NCBI GenBank assembly: GCA_016715245.1
Contig: JADKAS010000005.1
Location: 135,793 to 199,792 of the forward strand
Source: Saprospiraceae bacterium
Lineage (GTDB): Bacteria > Bacteroidota > Bacteroidia > Chitinophagales > Saprospiraceae
Direction of reading: 5' to 3'
Length of the DNA stretch: 64,000 bases
In this document: positions 41,068 through 49,346 of the stretch, piece after piece
How the letters are laid out: each line of letters opens with the position of its first letter
How positions within the stretch are numbered: the stretch's first letter is position 1
Notes under the pieces: model-generated
Database searches by the model: none
Told to the model about the DNA's origin: nothing
What the model saw: the letters and a program-made list of their open reading frames with translations, nothing else
Program-made: the position numbers and the translations under genes

Positions 41068-42458
41068 TTATTGCAGAAACCATTTAGAGATCATTTTTTT
41101 TAATTTCGTATATGGTGCATATTTTAAGGAATGGTCCAACCATGATAAAGTAGTAACCATAGACTTACTGTGCGAAAAGGTCTCAAAACTAAACCGGCCA
41201 TGATATCTTCCAAAACCACTGTTTTGAATTCCTCCGAAAGGCAATGAACTATTGGCAAAATGAACCAGATTGTCATTGATACACCCATTACCAAATTCGA
41301 TGTTCTGAATTAAAAAATCTTTTGTTTTTCTATTATTGGAAAAAATGTAACAGGAAAGTGGATATCGGTTTTGTCTTATAATTTTTTGGAGGTCTTCATA
41401 TGTTTTCCAAGTCACTACAGGCCAGACAGGGCCAAATATCTCCTCATTCATAATGGGTAATGTCAAATCCCTTACCCGAATAAGCGTAGGTTCGACATAC
41501 CTTTCTTCTATGTCAAATTTTCCTCCGTATAATATTTCTCCCTGACTAATATATTCGACAACCTTTTTACATCTGGTGACATTGATAATACGGGCATAAA
41601 TTGGTGAAGTTTTAGGGTCAGCACCATACACCTCCAAAATTCTTTTTTTAACCGCCTCAATAAAATTATCATAAATTTCTTCATGTACCAATAAAAAATC
41701 GGGAGCTATACATGTTTGCCCGTTGCTGAAAAACTTACCCCAAACCAATCTATTAACAGAAATATTTATTCTTTATCAACAACTGCAGGATTTTTTCCTC
41801 CGAGTTCCAAAGTAACCGGAACAAGTTTTTCAGCAGCTTTTGACATAACAAAACTACCTACTTTTTGAGAACCTGTAAAAAATATGTGGTCAAACCGAAA
41901 GTTATCAAGCAATAAAGGACCCAGTGTAGAACCCTCTCCCAATACAGTTATAACATGACCAGGGTCAAATACTTCTTTTATAATCTTATCTATGATATTG
42001 CAGGAAAATTCTGTTTCGTGAGCTGGTTTTACCATAACAGTATTCCCTGCTGAAATAGCCCCGACAAGTGGTATAAAGACAAGATTAACCGGATAGTTCC
42101 ATGGTGCAAAAATCATTACCACCCCTTTGGGCTCATAATGAATTTGAGAATTGTATCCCGGAAATATAGAAAAAGGGGTCGGAACCCTCTTTGGTTTCAT
42201 CCAACTAACCAAATTTTTTATATTTTGATCAATTTCTTTAATAACAACACCCACATCACTCAGGTACGATTCAAATTCGGGCTTGTTTAAATCATTTTTC
42301 AGAGCACTTGTGATTTCATCCGAATGTTTGATTATTGATTTTCTTAGTAATGTTAATGCTTTTAATCTGAAATCATATGCCCGTGTTGCTCCACTGTCAA
42401 AATAATTTCTGAGTCCTTCGTATTTAACTTTAAGTTCTGAAATATTTTCTGTATTCAT
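41068..42458 (-). pseudogene. Aldehyde dehydrogenase, split by a frameshift
   Basis: Two frames give one ~460-residue aldehyde dehydrogenase of the class with a short N-terminus and hydrophobic C-terminus (class 3/coniferyl or fatty aldehyde type). The first (42458-41766) has the NAD-binding half (GVVMIFAPWNYPVNLVFIPL, GNTVMVKPAHET, FTGSQKVG, LELGGKNPAVVDKE with the active-site Glu). The second (41748-41068) has WGKFFSNGQTCIAPDFLLVH with the catalytic Cys, then EEIFGPVWPVV and LPFGGIQNSGFGRYHG. The frame changes near 41766; one extra base would restore VDKE-x-NISVNRLVWGKF. It lies 5 bp after an amidohydrolase gene and is probably the last gene of that operon. Real loss or a single-base sequence error cannot be told apart here. 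Confidence 0.85.
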
Positions 42459-42463
42459 TTATG

Positions 42464-43792
42464 TTATTCTTCATTAATTCCCGGTAACCTTTCCAAAAAT
42501 TCATCATTCAATAAAGTTTGTCTGCTTTCAAGCGGAACATTCCAGCCTCTGATAAACAAATGAGTTATCCTGGTTTTTGGCTCAAATGGATCTCCGTCAG
42601 AAATAAACAGATTAGCTATTTTGCCGGCTTCCAGGCTGCCGTATAGCTTGTCCACTTCAAAAATCTGAGCCGGATTGATGGTAATACATCTTAATGCTTC
42701 TTCAATACCCAAACCATAGGTGGCGGCAAAACCGGCATTAAACGGCAAATTCCTTACATTCTCTGCTTCATTTGTCCGGATGGCAACCCTTATTCCTGCT
42801 TCTACCATTTTCGAAACATTGCGGTAGGCTTCATCATAAGCAGCATTGGCTCTTCCCGGAACAGTCAAAACAGGTCCGGTAATAACGTCATAATTACTTT
42901 TTTTAATTTCTTCAGTCACTCTTCCTCCTTCAGATACACCCGTCAATACTGCTTTTATTTTTTTCTCCCTGAGCCATTTTATGGCCACCAGAATATCTTC
43001 CTTTTTATTAACTTCAACCAATAGTTTTTTTTGCCCTCTGTAGACAGGTAAAAGAGCATCCATCTGCGGATTATAGTCTTCAGGTATTTTGTTCTGAACT
43101 TTTGCCATTGAGTCAATTCTTGCGTAAAGTGCAACTTTGTCCCAAATATCGTCTATATTTTTAATGGCTTTTTCCGAGTCTTTTTTAAAATCTTCCTCTG
43201 AACGACGATCGAATCGTCCCCGTCTGCCGGTGGAAGGAAAATTCATAATAACCGCTTCAGCACCTGCATACATTTGTTCAGGCGTGTATCCAAACAAATC
43301 TATTAATGCTCCTGTACCGGGAAATGTATTCCTTTCAGGTTTTGAAAAAACAGTAGTTACCCCATTAACTCTTGTTACAGGAATGCTCACAGAATTGGGA
43401 TTTACAGCAGTCAGCGCTTTCATGTGCGGAATAAAATCTCCAAGTTCTGCAAAATCATTGGTAACAGAAATCGATTCAATTTCAGCAAGTCCCAATCTTG
43501 TTCCTGAATCAATAAAACCCGGATAAATATGTTTTCCTGAACAATCAAAAGTCTTTGTGTTTGCCGGAGCGGTAATATTTTGTGCAATATTTTTTATCTT
43601 TTCATCTTCAATGAAGAGATCACCTAAAAAAGTTCCTTTTGTAATTGAATGGATCGTGGCGTTTTTTAACAGGAAAGGTCCTTTTTCAGCCTTCTTAATC
43701 TGTTGCGCCTGAACTTGCAAACTCAGACTTAAACAAATCAAAATGGTAGAAAAATACTTTGTGTTTCCACTTTTTTTTATCAAAATATTCAT
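42464..43792 (-). CDS. Secreted amidohydrolase-family protein (third of a tandem, metal motif degenerate)
   Basis: 442 residues from the ATG at 43792, which starts a signal peptide (TILICLSLSLQVQA). The imidazolonepropionase-like amidohydrolase fold is seen in the N-terminal beta domain (KTFDCSGKHIYPGFIDSGTR), the barrel and the C-terminal signature (YGLGIEEALRCITINPAQIF, GSLEAGKIANLFISDGDP). In place of the HxH after the first strand it has DSGTR, and the His usually found in the central barrel strand is missing (KLLVEVNKKEDI). It may therefore be non-catalytic or bind metal differently. The start lies 2 bp past the stop of the preceding paralogue. Confidence 0.85.
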   Translation of the reverse strand: MNILIKKSGNTKYFSTILICLSLSLQVQAQQIKKAEKGPFLLKNATIHSITKGTFLGDLFIEDEKIKNIAQNITAPANTKTFDCSGKHIYPGFIDSGTRLGLAEIESISVTNDFAELGDFIPHMKALTAVNPNSVSIPVTRVNGVTTVFSKPERNTFPGTGALIDLFGYTPEQMYAGAEAVIMNFPSTGRRGRFDRRSEEDFKKDSEKAIKNIDDIWDKVALYARIDSMAKVQNKIPEDYNPQMDALLPVYRGQKKLLVEVNKKEDILVAIKWLREKKIKAVLTGVSEGGRVTEEIKKSNYDVITGPVLTVPGRANAAYDEAYRNVSKMVEAGIRVAIRTNEAENVRNLPFNAGFAATYGLGIEEALRCITINPAQIFEVDKLYGSLEAGKIANLFISDGDPFEPKTRITHLFIRGWNVPLESRQTLLNDEFLERLPGINEE

Positions 43793-43793
43793 A

Positions 43794-45176
43794 TTAATGT
43801 GTATGATTTTTTGAATAAACAAATCTTAAATATGAAGCATAATCACTTTGAAGCAAATATTCTGTGACATCCTGCAAACAATTATCCTCTTTAAACCCTG
43901 TTTTCTCTTCAAAATTTGAAGTATATTTTTCTTCAGGGTCAATGGAAATTCTCATGTCCGGGTTATCATTTTTACTATCAAAACGAATTGAACCATCCAC
44001 AATGGTCATGTGTGGAGTGGTGTAAATGGAAAGAGGGTGTTTTTCAAAAATGGCAATATCGCCGTCTTTACCAACTTCAAGTGATCCAACTCTGTCTTCT
44101 ATTCCAAGTTGAATAGCCGGATTAATCGTAATTAATGACAAAGCCTCATCATCAGTTAAGTTGCCATATCTTTGCGTTTTGGCCGCTTCGTGGTATAAAT
44201 GTCTGATTAATTCATCAGAATCTGAATTTATTGAAGTTACCACTCCGTTTTTAGTAAGTATGGCCGCATTGTAAGCTGTAGAATAATAAACTTCAAATTT
44301 ATATGCCCACCAATCCGAAAAAACTGAGGCCGAAGCTCCAAATTCTGCCAATTCAGGGGCGACCTTAAAACCTTCATTGACATGCTGAAAACATATTTTT
44401 TTAATTCCAAAGTCTTTTAATACTTTCATTAACATTAGTATTTCATCGGCTCTGTAGCTATGGCAGTGAATAATAATATCTCCCTTAAGAATATCAGCAA
44501 TTGTTTCCAGCCTTAAATTATAATTGGGAGTATTTTTAGTTATACCCTTGTTATAATCTTCCCATCTTTTTGCATATAGCCTTCCTTCAGAAAACGCCTG
44601 TCTGAACACTTGTTCTACTCCCATTCTGGTTGCCGGCGCAATTTTATTGCCTTCTCCATGAACTCTTATAGGGTTTTCTCCCAAGGCAAATTTTATGGTT
44701 CTTGGAGCTCCTGTCATTCTGAGTTCTTCGGGATTTAATACTCCATATCTGTGTTTTATGGTTTCACATTGACCGCCTATAGCGTTGGCAGAACCATGCA
44801 TGGCGTGTGAAATAGTAACCCCTCCTGCCAGGGCTCTGTAAATAGAAACATCAAACGGATTTAATGCATCTCCGACATTTACTTCAGCAGTATTTGGATT
44901 GGTCGCTTCGTTGACAGCATCTATGGCAATATGGGAATGAGCATCTATTATTCCGGGCATCACAAATAAACCTGTAGCATCCATTGTCTGAGTACCCTCC
45001 GGAACTATCAGGTTTTTCCCGATTTTAGCTATTTTCCCATTTTCAATGTAAATGTCAGTACTTTGTAAATTACCTTTTGTAATGGTCAGAATGTTTCCGT
45101 TTTTTATCAATATGTTTCCTTGCCCGAAGGACAACTGAAAACCAAAAACCAACAACGTTAATAAATATTTAGTCAT
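43794..45176 (-). CDS. Secreted metal-dependent amidohydrolase (second of a tandem, catalytic motifs intact)
   Basis: 460 residues with a signal peptide (LLTLLVFGFQLSFG-Q). Metal-binding residues are present: HxH in PGIIDAHSHIAIDA, DIIIHCHSYRADEI, KICFQHVNEGF, and the acidic SINSDSDE. The C-terminal part shows ALSLITINPAIQLGIEDRVG and LEVGKDGDIAIFEKHPL. The family hydrolyses C-N bonds in rings, ureas or dipeptides (imidazolonepropionase, prolidase and related enzymes); the substrate is not evident. It overlaps the upstream paralogue by 4 bp (ATGA) and is followed at once by the third, so all three are one operon, perhaps forming a hetero-oligomer in the periplasm. Confidence 0.9.
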   Translation of the reverse strand: MTKYLLTLLVFGFQLSFGQGNILIKNGNILTITKGNLQSTDIYIENGKIAKIGKNLIVPEGTQTMDATGLFVMPGIIDAHSHIAIDAVNEATNPNTAEVNVGDALNPFDVSIYRALAGGVTISHAMHGSANAIGGQCETIKHRYGVLNPEELRMTGAPRTIKFALGENPIRVHGEGNKIAPATRMGVEQVFRQAFSEGRLYAKRWEDYNKGITKNTPNYNLRLETIADILKGDIIIHCHSYRADEILMLMKVLKDFGIKKICFQHVNEGFKVAPELAEFGASASVFSDWWAYKFEVYYSTAYNAAILTKNGVVTSINSDSDELIRHLYHEAAKTQRYGNLTDDEALSLITINPAIQLGIEDRVGSLEVGKDGDIAIFEKHPLSIYTTPHMTIVDGSIRFDSKNDNPDMRISIDPEEKYTSNFEEKTGFKEDNCLQDVTEYLLQSDYASYLRFVYSKNHTH

Positions 45177-46915
45177 ATTCGTGAATTAAAATGTTTTGGG
45201 TTGGGCACTTTTTCTCCTGTAATAATAAAATTGCCCAATTCTTTTGCTGAAACATTACCTGAAAAACTATTCCCTTTGATTTCAACATTAAATAAAAAAG
45301 TAACGGCTTGGCCTTCTTCCTCTGTTGTTATGGCAAAAGTCAATGTATTGTCTTTAATTTCTATGTCAAACCCGGTTTCAGGATTTTGAGCATCATCTTC
45401 AGGTGTTACTACAATCTTATATCCTGCATCCGTAAGTGTTATATCAATTGTTCCTGTTTGTTCCTCTTCGCCTGTATTTACTGAAAATGACCATATCCCG
45501 CTTATGGCTGAAGTGTCCTTGTTTGTTTTTTCAGATTTTGTCGGCTTTGTTTGAGAGTAGTCAAAAATCGTTCCTTCCACAAAGACATATTTAACACTTG
45601 ATTTCTCTTCAAAAATGGGTTTATCTGATATAACGAGATTGGCCATTTTTCCCTTTTCTACGGTTCCGGTTTGAGACAAAACACCAAACAATCCGGCAGG
45701 GTATGTCGTCAGTGCTTCCAAGGCCTTTTTTTCAGAAAGTCCGTATTTTACCATCTTTTTAATATTCTTTAGCACGTCTTCCGGTTTTGATGATAAAAGA
45801 GAAAAACCAAATGACAGACCTGCTTTTTCAAAAGAAGCAGCTTGCTTGAAGTGTTCTTCCAATGCTCTTTGTCTTTTTTCCTCAAAACCTCTTTCTTCCA
45901 TGTTAATGAAAACAGAATCTTTTACGTTTGTTTTTACTGAATCTTTTTTACTTGACTTTTTTTCTTCCGGTAAATCGAGTGATAATAAAATTTCAACGTT
46001 TTGTTTTTTCAGATCGTCAATTATTACCCATCCTTTTTTTACATCCGTTAAAATCAGTCTGAACCCTAATTCTTTTTGTAATTGAATAGCTCTGTATACC
46101 TGATTGGAAGAAGATGCCACAAAAAATAAAGGTTGTTTTTTCTGAGTTACAGGATATAAAGCCCATTCTTCTTTTTTGAAAACCGGCCTGTTTATACCTA
46201 CCGGATTGGAGTTGTATTCTTCGTTTGTCGATCCAAGAATCTCCGAGTTTTTATATAGCTCCCTGAATTTGGCAATAATTCCGATAACCGTGGAAGGATA
46301 GACATTTCTGCTGTTTGAAAATTGCATCATCATACCAAAATCCCTTTTTACAACCGCCAAATCCGCTTCTGCTTCAGAGAGTTGAAAAAGTGAGCTTTGT
46401 CCGGGCAACATATATCCCCTTGGTGCTGCATTAACCATTGTAAATCCTGAAGACCTGTGGTCGCCTATGGATTTATCGGATGATTTATAAGTTTCTAAAA
46501 CTGATTTCTGAGGTGTTATACCTGCAATATCATTGGGTGGATTTCCGGGATCAGTAATTTTAGGTTGGTCTTTGGATTCCGTTTTTGGAACCCCTGTATG
46601 AGAAAAACAATCAATAAATCCGGCATAAACAAACATCGAATCAGCCTTTATTTTTTTGGCGTTGTAAGGTGCAGAAATTCCTTTTCCGATATTTTCAATC
46701 AGTCCGTTTTTTATCACTACATTATAACCACTTAATATTTTCCCCGGTTGTGGTATCACATTGACATTTTGCAGAAAAAAAGTATTGGTTACCTCTTTCG
46801 GTTTATCGCTGTTTTGTGCATTTACATAATTTTGGTATAAAAACAATAAAAATACGCACACATATGTAAACCTATTTAAACCACCTCTGAAATATAATCG
46901 TTTACCGGAATTCAT
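45173..46915 (-). CDS. Secreted amidohydrolase-family protein with C-terminal lipocalin-like extension (first of a tandem, metal motif degenerate)
   Basis: 580 residues. Signal peptide (YVCVFLLFLYQNYVNA-Q). Amidohydrolase framework: FLQNVNVIPQPGKILSGYNV, FVYAGFIDCFSHTG (only one His where HxH is expected) and the C-terminal GVLSQTGTVEKGKMANLVIS. The central part is divergent and lacks the barrel His residues. About 120 extra residues at the end (IWSFSVNTGEEEQTGTIDIT ... NSFSGNVSAKELGNFIITGE) look like a small all-beta domain, as appended to other secreted Bacteroidota proteins. First gene of a probable four-gene operon ending with the aldehyde dehydrogenase. The lost ligands suggest a structural or binding role, by inference. 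Confidence 0.82.
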   Translation of the reverse strand: MNSGKRLYFRGGLNRFTYVCVFLLFLYQNYVNAQNSDKPKEVTNTFFLQNVNVIPQPGKILSGYNVVIKNGLIENIGKGISAPYNAKKIKADSMFVYAGFIDCFSHTGVPKTESKDQPKITDPGNPPNDIAGITPQKSVLETYKSSDKSIGDHRSSGFTMVNAAPRGYMLPGQSSLFQLSEAEADLAVVKRDFGMMMQFSNSRNVYPSTVIGIIAKFRELYKNSEILGSTNEEYNSNPVGINRPVFKKEEWALYPVTQKKQPLFFVASSSNQVYRAIQLQKELGFRLILTDVKKGWVIIDDLKKQNVEILLSLDLPEEKKSSKKDSVKTNVKDSVFINMEERGFEEKRQRALEEHFKQAASFEKAGLSFGFSLLSSKPEDVLKNIKKMVKYGLSEKKALEALTTYPAGLFGVLSQTGTVEKGKMANLVISDKPIFEEKSSVKYVFVEGTIFDYSQTKPTKSEKTNKDTSAISGIWSFSVNTGEEEQTGTIDITLTDAGYKIVVTPEDDAQNPETGFDIEIKDNTLTFAITTEEEGQAVTFLFNVEIKGNSFSGNVSAKELGNFIITGEKVPNPKHFNSRI

Positions 46916-47093
46916 AAATACTATTCTTTTTTTTTATGGTCTAAATATGAAAAATTATTGTATTGATCAACCTTATTATCATTCACGACACAATAATATG
47001 AATTATTTCTGATTACCTGACAAAAAGTTGAAGTGACGACAAAACCGTGCAAGGCTTTGCCGCGTGAATGGCATAATTTAATATAATAAATTG

Positions 47094-47113
47094 ATCTCGT
47101 CATTTATGACGAG
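47094..47113. repeat. Palindrome TCTCGTCAT-TT-ATGACGAGA, left side of the DUF6261-like gene
   Basis: A perfect 9-bp inverted repeat with a 2-bp centre. The same TCTCGTCA/TGACGAGA arms recur at 48320-48371 on the other side of the gene at 47278-48054. Confidence 0.8.
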
Positions 47114-47216
47114 ACGATTACATTCCGACTTCTCGTAGGGTTTATCTTACTAAAAATGGATCTTACAAACGCCTTTATTTTGGTTTTTATTATAAGCTAT
47201 AGGGATTGTTCAAAAT

Positions 47217-47253
47217 AAAAATGGCACCCTGCATAAAGCAGAGTGCCATTTTT
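47217..47253. terminator. Strong hairpin terminator downstream of the DUF6261-like gene
   Basis: Arms of 16 bp (AAAAATGGCACCCTGC / GCAGAGTGCCATTTTT, one G-T-type mismatch) around a 5-nt loop, with A/T runs on both sides. It ends the minus-strand gene that begins at 48054 and could work in both directions. Confidence 0.8.
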
Positions 47254-47277
47254 ATTTGCATTTCATAATTAAAAAGC

Positions 47278-48054
47278 TCAGTAACTATTCAGGTCCAGGA
47301 CACCTGCAGGAAGTGTCGGCGTAAAAGAACTCACCGTTTCCTTTCTCCTGCGGCTTCGTCTGTTGACCACAGGTTGGTTGTTGGCTTCGATTACACCGTT
47401 CAATTCTTTGATAAGTTTGTTGTACTCGGTTTTATCGGGAAATACCCTGGCAAACGCTAACGTGTCTGAGATCAACTCATCAAAAGCATCCTTGATGTCA
47501 GCCTTCATTATATTGGACTGCAGAACCGGCAGTTTTGATTTTGCTTTTGAAAAATAAAGAGCATAAAACGATTCGTTAGTGTCAGCAAGCTCTTTCACCC
47601 AGGAATGGGCTCCAATGGCATTGACTGCCTCTGCAAATTCCGCTTCTTCAGCCCATGCATCAATAAGTTTAGTGATGACGGCCGTTTTGTGTTGGAAGGA
47701 AAACTTGTCGATTCCATCACAGAATCTGCCATAACTTTTCAAAAGTAAAGCGGCATGTTTCTTTTTTTGAACATCAGGACGTAAATACTCTGATTGTAAA
47801 AAACGCTTTAGTCCTTTTAAGAGACTAATTCTCTCTTCATCAACAGGACGTAATTCAAAGGATACGCTGTCACTTTTGGCCACCATAAAGGCATCTTTCA
47901 TAATGGTGATCTTTTGTTCAAGTTCATTGACACGAATTTCCAATCCTAAAGATTTGACGTCAAAAACCTTGTACACATCAAGGATGGTAGTCATACATTG
48001 GAGATGTTCTCCTGTTCTGAATCTGCTTAAAGCAGGTTTACTAATAGTTAACAT
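47278..48054 (-). CDS. DUF6261-like protein
   Basis: 258 residues from the ATG at 48054 (MLTISKPALSRFRTGEHLQC); a longer reading adds 19 Asn/Leu-rich residues without support. All-helical, cytoplasmic, with a basic tail (NRRSRRRKETVSS) before FTPTLPAGVLDLNSY. It resembles the DUF6261 family of Bacteroidota, which has no established function. It stands alone, bracketed by matching TCTCGTCA palindromes about 1.28 kb apart and by GTTGCGGA palindromes upstream. That setting suggests a unit that moves or recombines as a block. Confidence 0.65.
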   Translation of the reverse strand: MLTISKPALSRFRTGEHLQCMTTILDVYKVFDVKSLGLEIRVNELEQKITIMKDAFMVAKSDSVSFELRPVDEERISLLKGLKRFLQSEYLRPDVQKKKHAALLLKSYGRFCDGIDKFSFQHKTAVITKLIDAWAEEAEFAEAVNAIGAHSWVKELADTNESFYALYFSKAKSKLPVLQSNIMKADIKDAFDELISDTLAFARVFPDKTEYNKLIKELNGVIEANNQPVVNRRSRRRKETVSSFTPTLPAGVLDLNSY

Positions 48055-48200
48055 AATTAAAAAATTTAAAAGATTAAAAAATAAATAATAATTCTCATAA
48101 AGTTTCGTCAAAAAGCGATTCGATTTTTACCCGTTTTTAACTTGCGCTTTACAGGGACAAAAATATAGTCATTTTTTCGTCAAATTTTACAAATTTTTAA

Positions 48201-48229
48201 AAAAAAGTTGCGGAATCCGCAATTTTTTT
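48201..48229. repeat. Palindrome centred on TTGCGGA-A-TCCGCAA
   Basis: The perfect core is at 48208-48222, and the arms extend to A/T runs with one mismatch. It is one of two GCGGA/TCCGC palindromes upstream of the DUF6261-like gene. Confidence 0.75.
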
Positions 48230-48284
48230 GCGTGTTTTAGGGGTTTTGACGCAATTTTCGTCAAATTTTAAACAGATTTTCATA

Positions 48285-48307
48285 AAAGTTGCGGATTCCG
48301 CAACTTT
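48285..48307. repeat. Palindrome AAAGTTGCGGA-T-TCCGCAACTTT
   Basis: A perfect 11-bp inverted repeat with a single central base, nearly the same sequence as the palindrome 70 bp away. It could be a protein-binding site or a small hairpin; it lacks a following T-run on either strand long enough for a typical terminator. Confidence 0.75.
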
Positions 48308-48319
48308 GACCAAAAGTTA

Positions 48320-48371
48320 TCTCGTCACAAAATGACTCTGAGTGAAAATGTAATAATATTTTGTGACGAGA
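48320..48371. repeat. Inverted repeat with 14-bp arms TCTCGTCACAAAAT ... ATTTTGTGACGAGA, right side of the DUF6261-like gene
   Basis: Perfect 14-bp arms at 48320-48333 and 48358-48371, with a 24-nt loop. The first eight bases of each arm match the palindrome at 47094-47113. Confidence 0.8.
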
Positions 48372-48508
48372 CAAAATCATAATATGTTTTTTTTCGATAT
48401 TTCGGTCAATTTTTACGTTTTGGGGGATAAAAAGGTCAGAGTTGAAGTGGAAATTTTTGGGTTTTTTGTAAATCTTTACCTTCACAATATGTTTTTTCTG
48501 GTTTTTTT

Positions 48509-48721
48509 AGATCGTATTTCTTTTTTTTGTTTTGCCCCGACCCTGAAAGGGAGCCAAAAAAAGAAATACTTCGACATACTGAACTGTGACGGAAATTTGG
48601 GTACTTAAATTTTTCTCATTGCTTCCTCCCTTGAGGGTCGGGGCAAAGAAGCAATGAGGAAAATTTGATCTAAGAGGATATATAGTATAATATAGATCGT
48701 ATTTCTTTTTTTGTTTTGCCC
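48509..48721. repeat. Intergenic repeat cluster
   Basis: A 28-29-bp direct repeat, AGATCGTATTTCTTTTTTT followed by GTTTTGCCC, occurs at 48509-48537 and 48694-48721. Between the copies, CCCCGACCCTGAAAGGGAG (from 48535) has a near-complement at 48626-48643. A hairpin with 11-bp arms CTCATTGCTTC/GAAGCAATGAG spans 48615-48658. No gene is seen here; a REP-like or miniature mobile element is the likely nature. Confidence 0.65.
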
Positions 48722-48735
48722 TGCCTGATTGCCGT

Positions 48736-48912
48736 CTATAGGGAGCCCCAAGAAAGGAATCCAAAGAAATTCGAAATGGTGACAAACTTTCGTTCTGCTC
48801 CTGTTAAGTCTGCGCATGCCTTTTCATAATCTGACAGTCTTGGTGGTTTATTTTGTCCAAAACTCAATCCTGTTGTAAAACAAAAAAAAGTAATAAAAAT
48901 TAAGGTTTTCAT
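48736..48912 (-). CDS. Truncated small secreted protein
   Basis: 58 residues: a clear signal peptide (MKTLIFITFFCFTTGLSFG-Q), then NKPPRLSDYEKACADLTGAE, and an end (FFGFLSWGSL) that already lies in the neighbouring repeat cluster. It looks like the 5' end of a secreted-protein gene cut off by the repeat. No family is recognised. Confidence 0.45.
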   Translation of the reverse strand: MKTLIFITFFCFTTGLSFGQNKPPRLSDYEKACADLTGAERKFVTISNFFGFLSWGSL

Positions 48913-49023
48913 AAAAAAAAATAGATTTAAATAAACGCCTCTTTGGTGGATTTTCAGCAATACTCCAATTTTGATTTCACACTTAATTGCAAAATCAATA
49001 CTGAGGTAACCCAATAAACTAGA

Positions 49024-49147
49024 TTATTTTTTCAAAAAGAGCCACAAATTATTAAATTCCTTATTTTGGTTGGGCACTTGGTCTCCTGAAATCATTTTTT
49101 TTCCCGGTTTAGTGGCACTCAAAATGTTAGGGCAAATATAGGAAATG
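49024..49147 (-). pseudogene. Gene remnant, C-terminal fragment
   Basis: An open minus-strand frame without a start (NILSATKPGKKMISGDQVPN, then QNKEFNNLWLFLKK and TAA at 49026-49024) has a coding look. Its upstream end runs into the repeat TGTTAGGGCAAATATAGGAAATG, and no start or body is found beyond. The family is not recognised. Confidence 0.35.
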
Positions 49148-49220
49148 GACTGATTGTGTAAATAGGCAAAAGATATTATCTTGCGACAACAGGGGAATGT
49201 AACTTATAAGTTATAAACTT
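49125..49220. repeat. Left copy of a two-block direct repeat around the AbiL-like cassette
   Basis: Contains TGTTAGGGCAAATATAGGAAA (49125-49145) and AAGTTATAAACTT (49208-49220). The same two blocks in the same order occur at 51419-51482, so the ATPase/RloB pair lies between them. Confidence 0.7.
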
Positions 49221-49313
49221 TGACAGTATTGAAAGATTTAATGATTTTATCGATATTTGCAATATATTTTCATGTTTTAAGAAATTTATTTATAAATAAA
49301 CAGTAAAAAAAGC

Positions 49314-49321
49314 TATTTTTG
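49314..49321 (+). promoter_or_regulatory. Likely -7 promoter element of the AbiL-like pair
   Basis: TATTTTTG fits TAnnTTTG, 25 bp before the ATG at 49347. No convincing -33 TTG. Confidence 0.4.
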
Positions 49322-49346
49322 CTTTAATGTTACAAAATTGAATATA

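Larger units (their letters stand above)
46916..47277. other. Gene-free spacer with palindrome and terminator
   Basis: No convincing gene. A 60-codon frame at 46921-47103 on the minus strand has no coding character. The spacer contains the TCTCGTCA palindrome at 47094-47113 and the terminator at 47217-47253, each listed separately. Confidence 0.6.

Noticed and set aside
46921..47103. 60-codon minus-strand frame upstream of the amidohydrolase operon
   Set aside because: Its composition is not coding-like, it overlaps a palindrome, and it lies where the operon's promoter should be.
47094..48371. CRISPR-like interpretation of the repeated palindromes
   Set aside because: The repeats are few, irregularly spaced and interrupted by a gene. 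There is no repeat-spacer periodicity and no cas gene.
48363..48608. 81-codon plus-strand frame in the repeat region
   Set aside because: It is made of T-runs and repeat sequence (Phe-rich) and starts inside an inverted-repeat arm.
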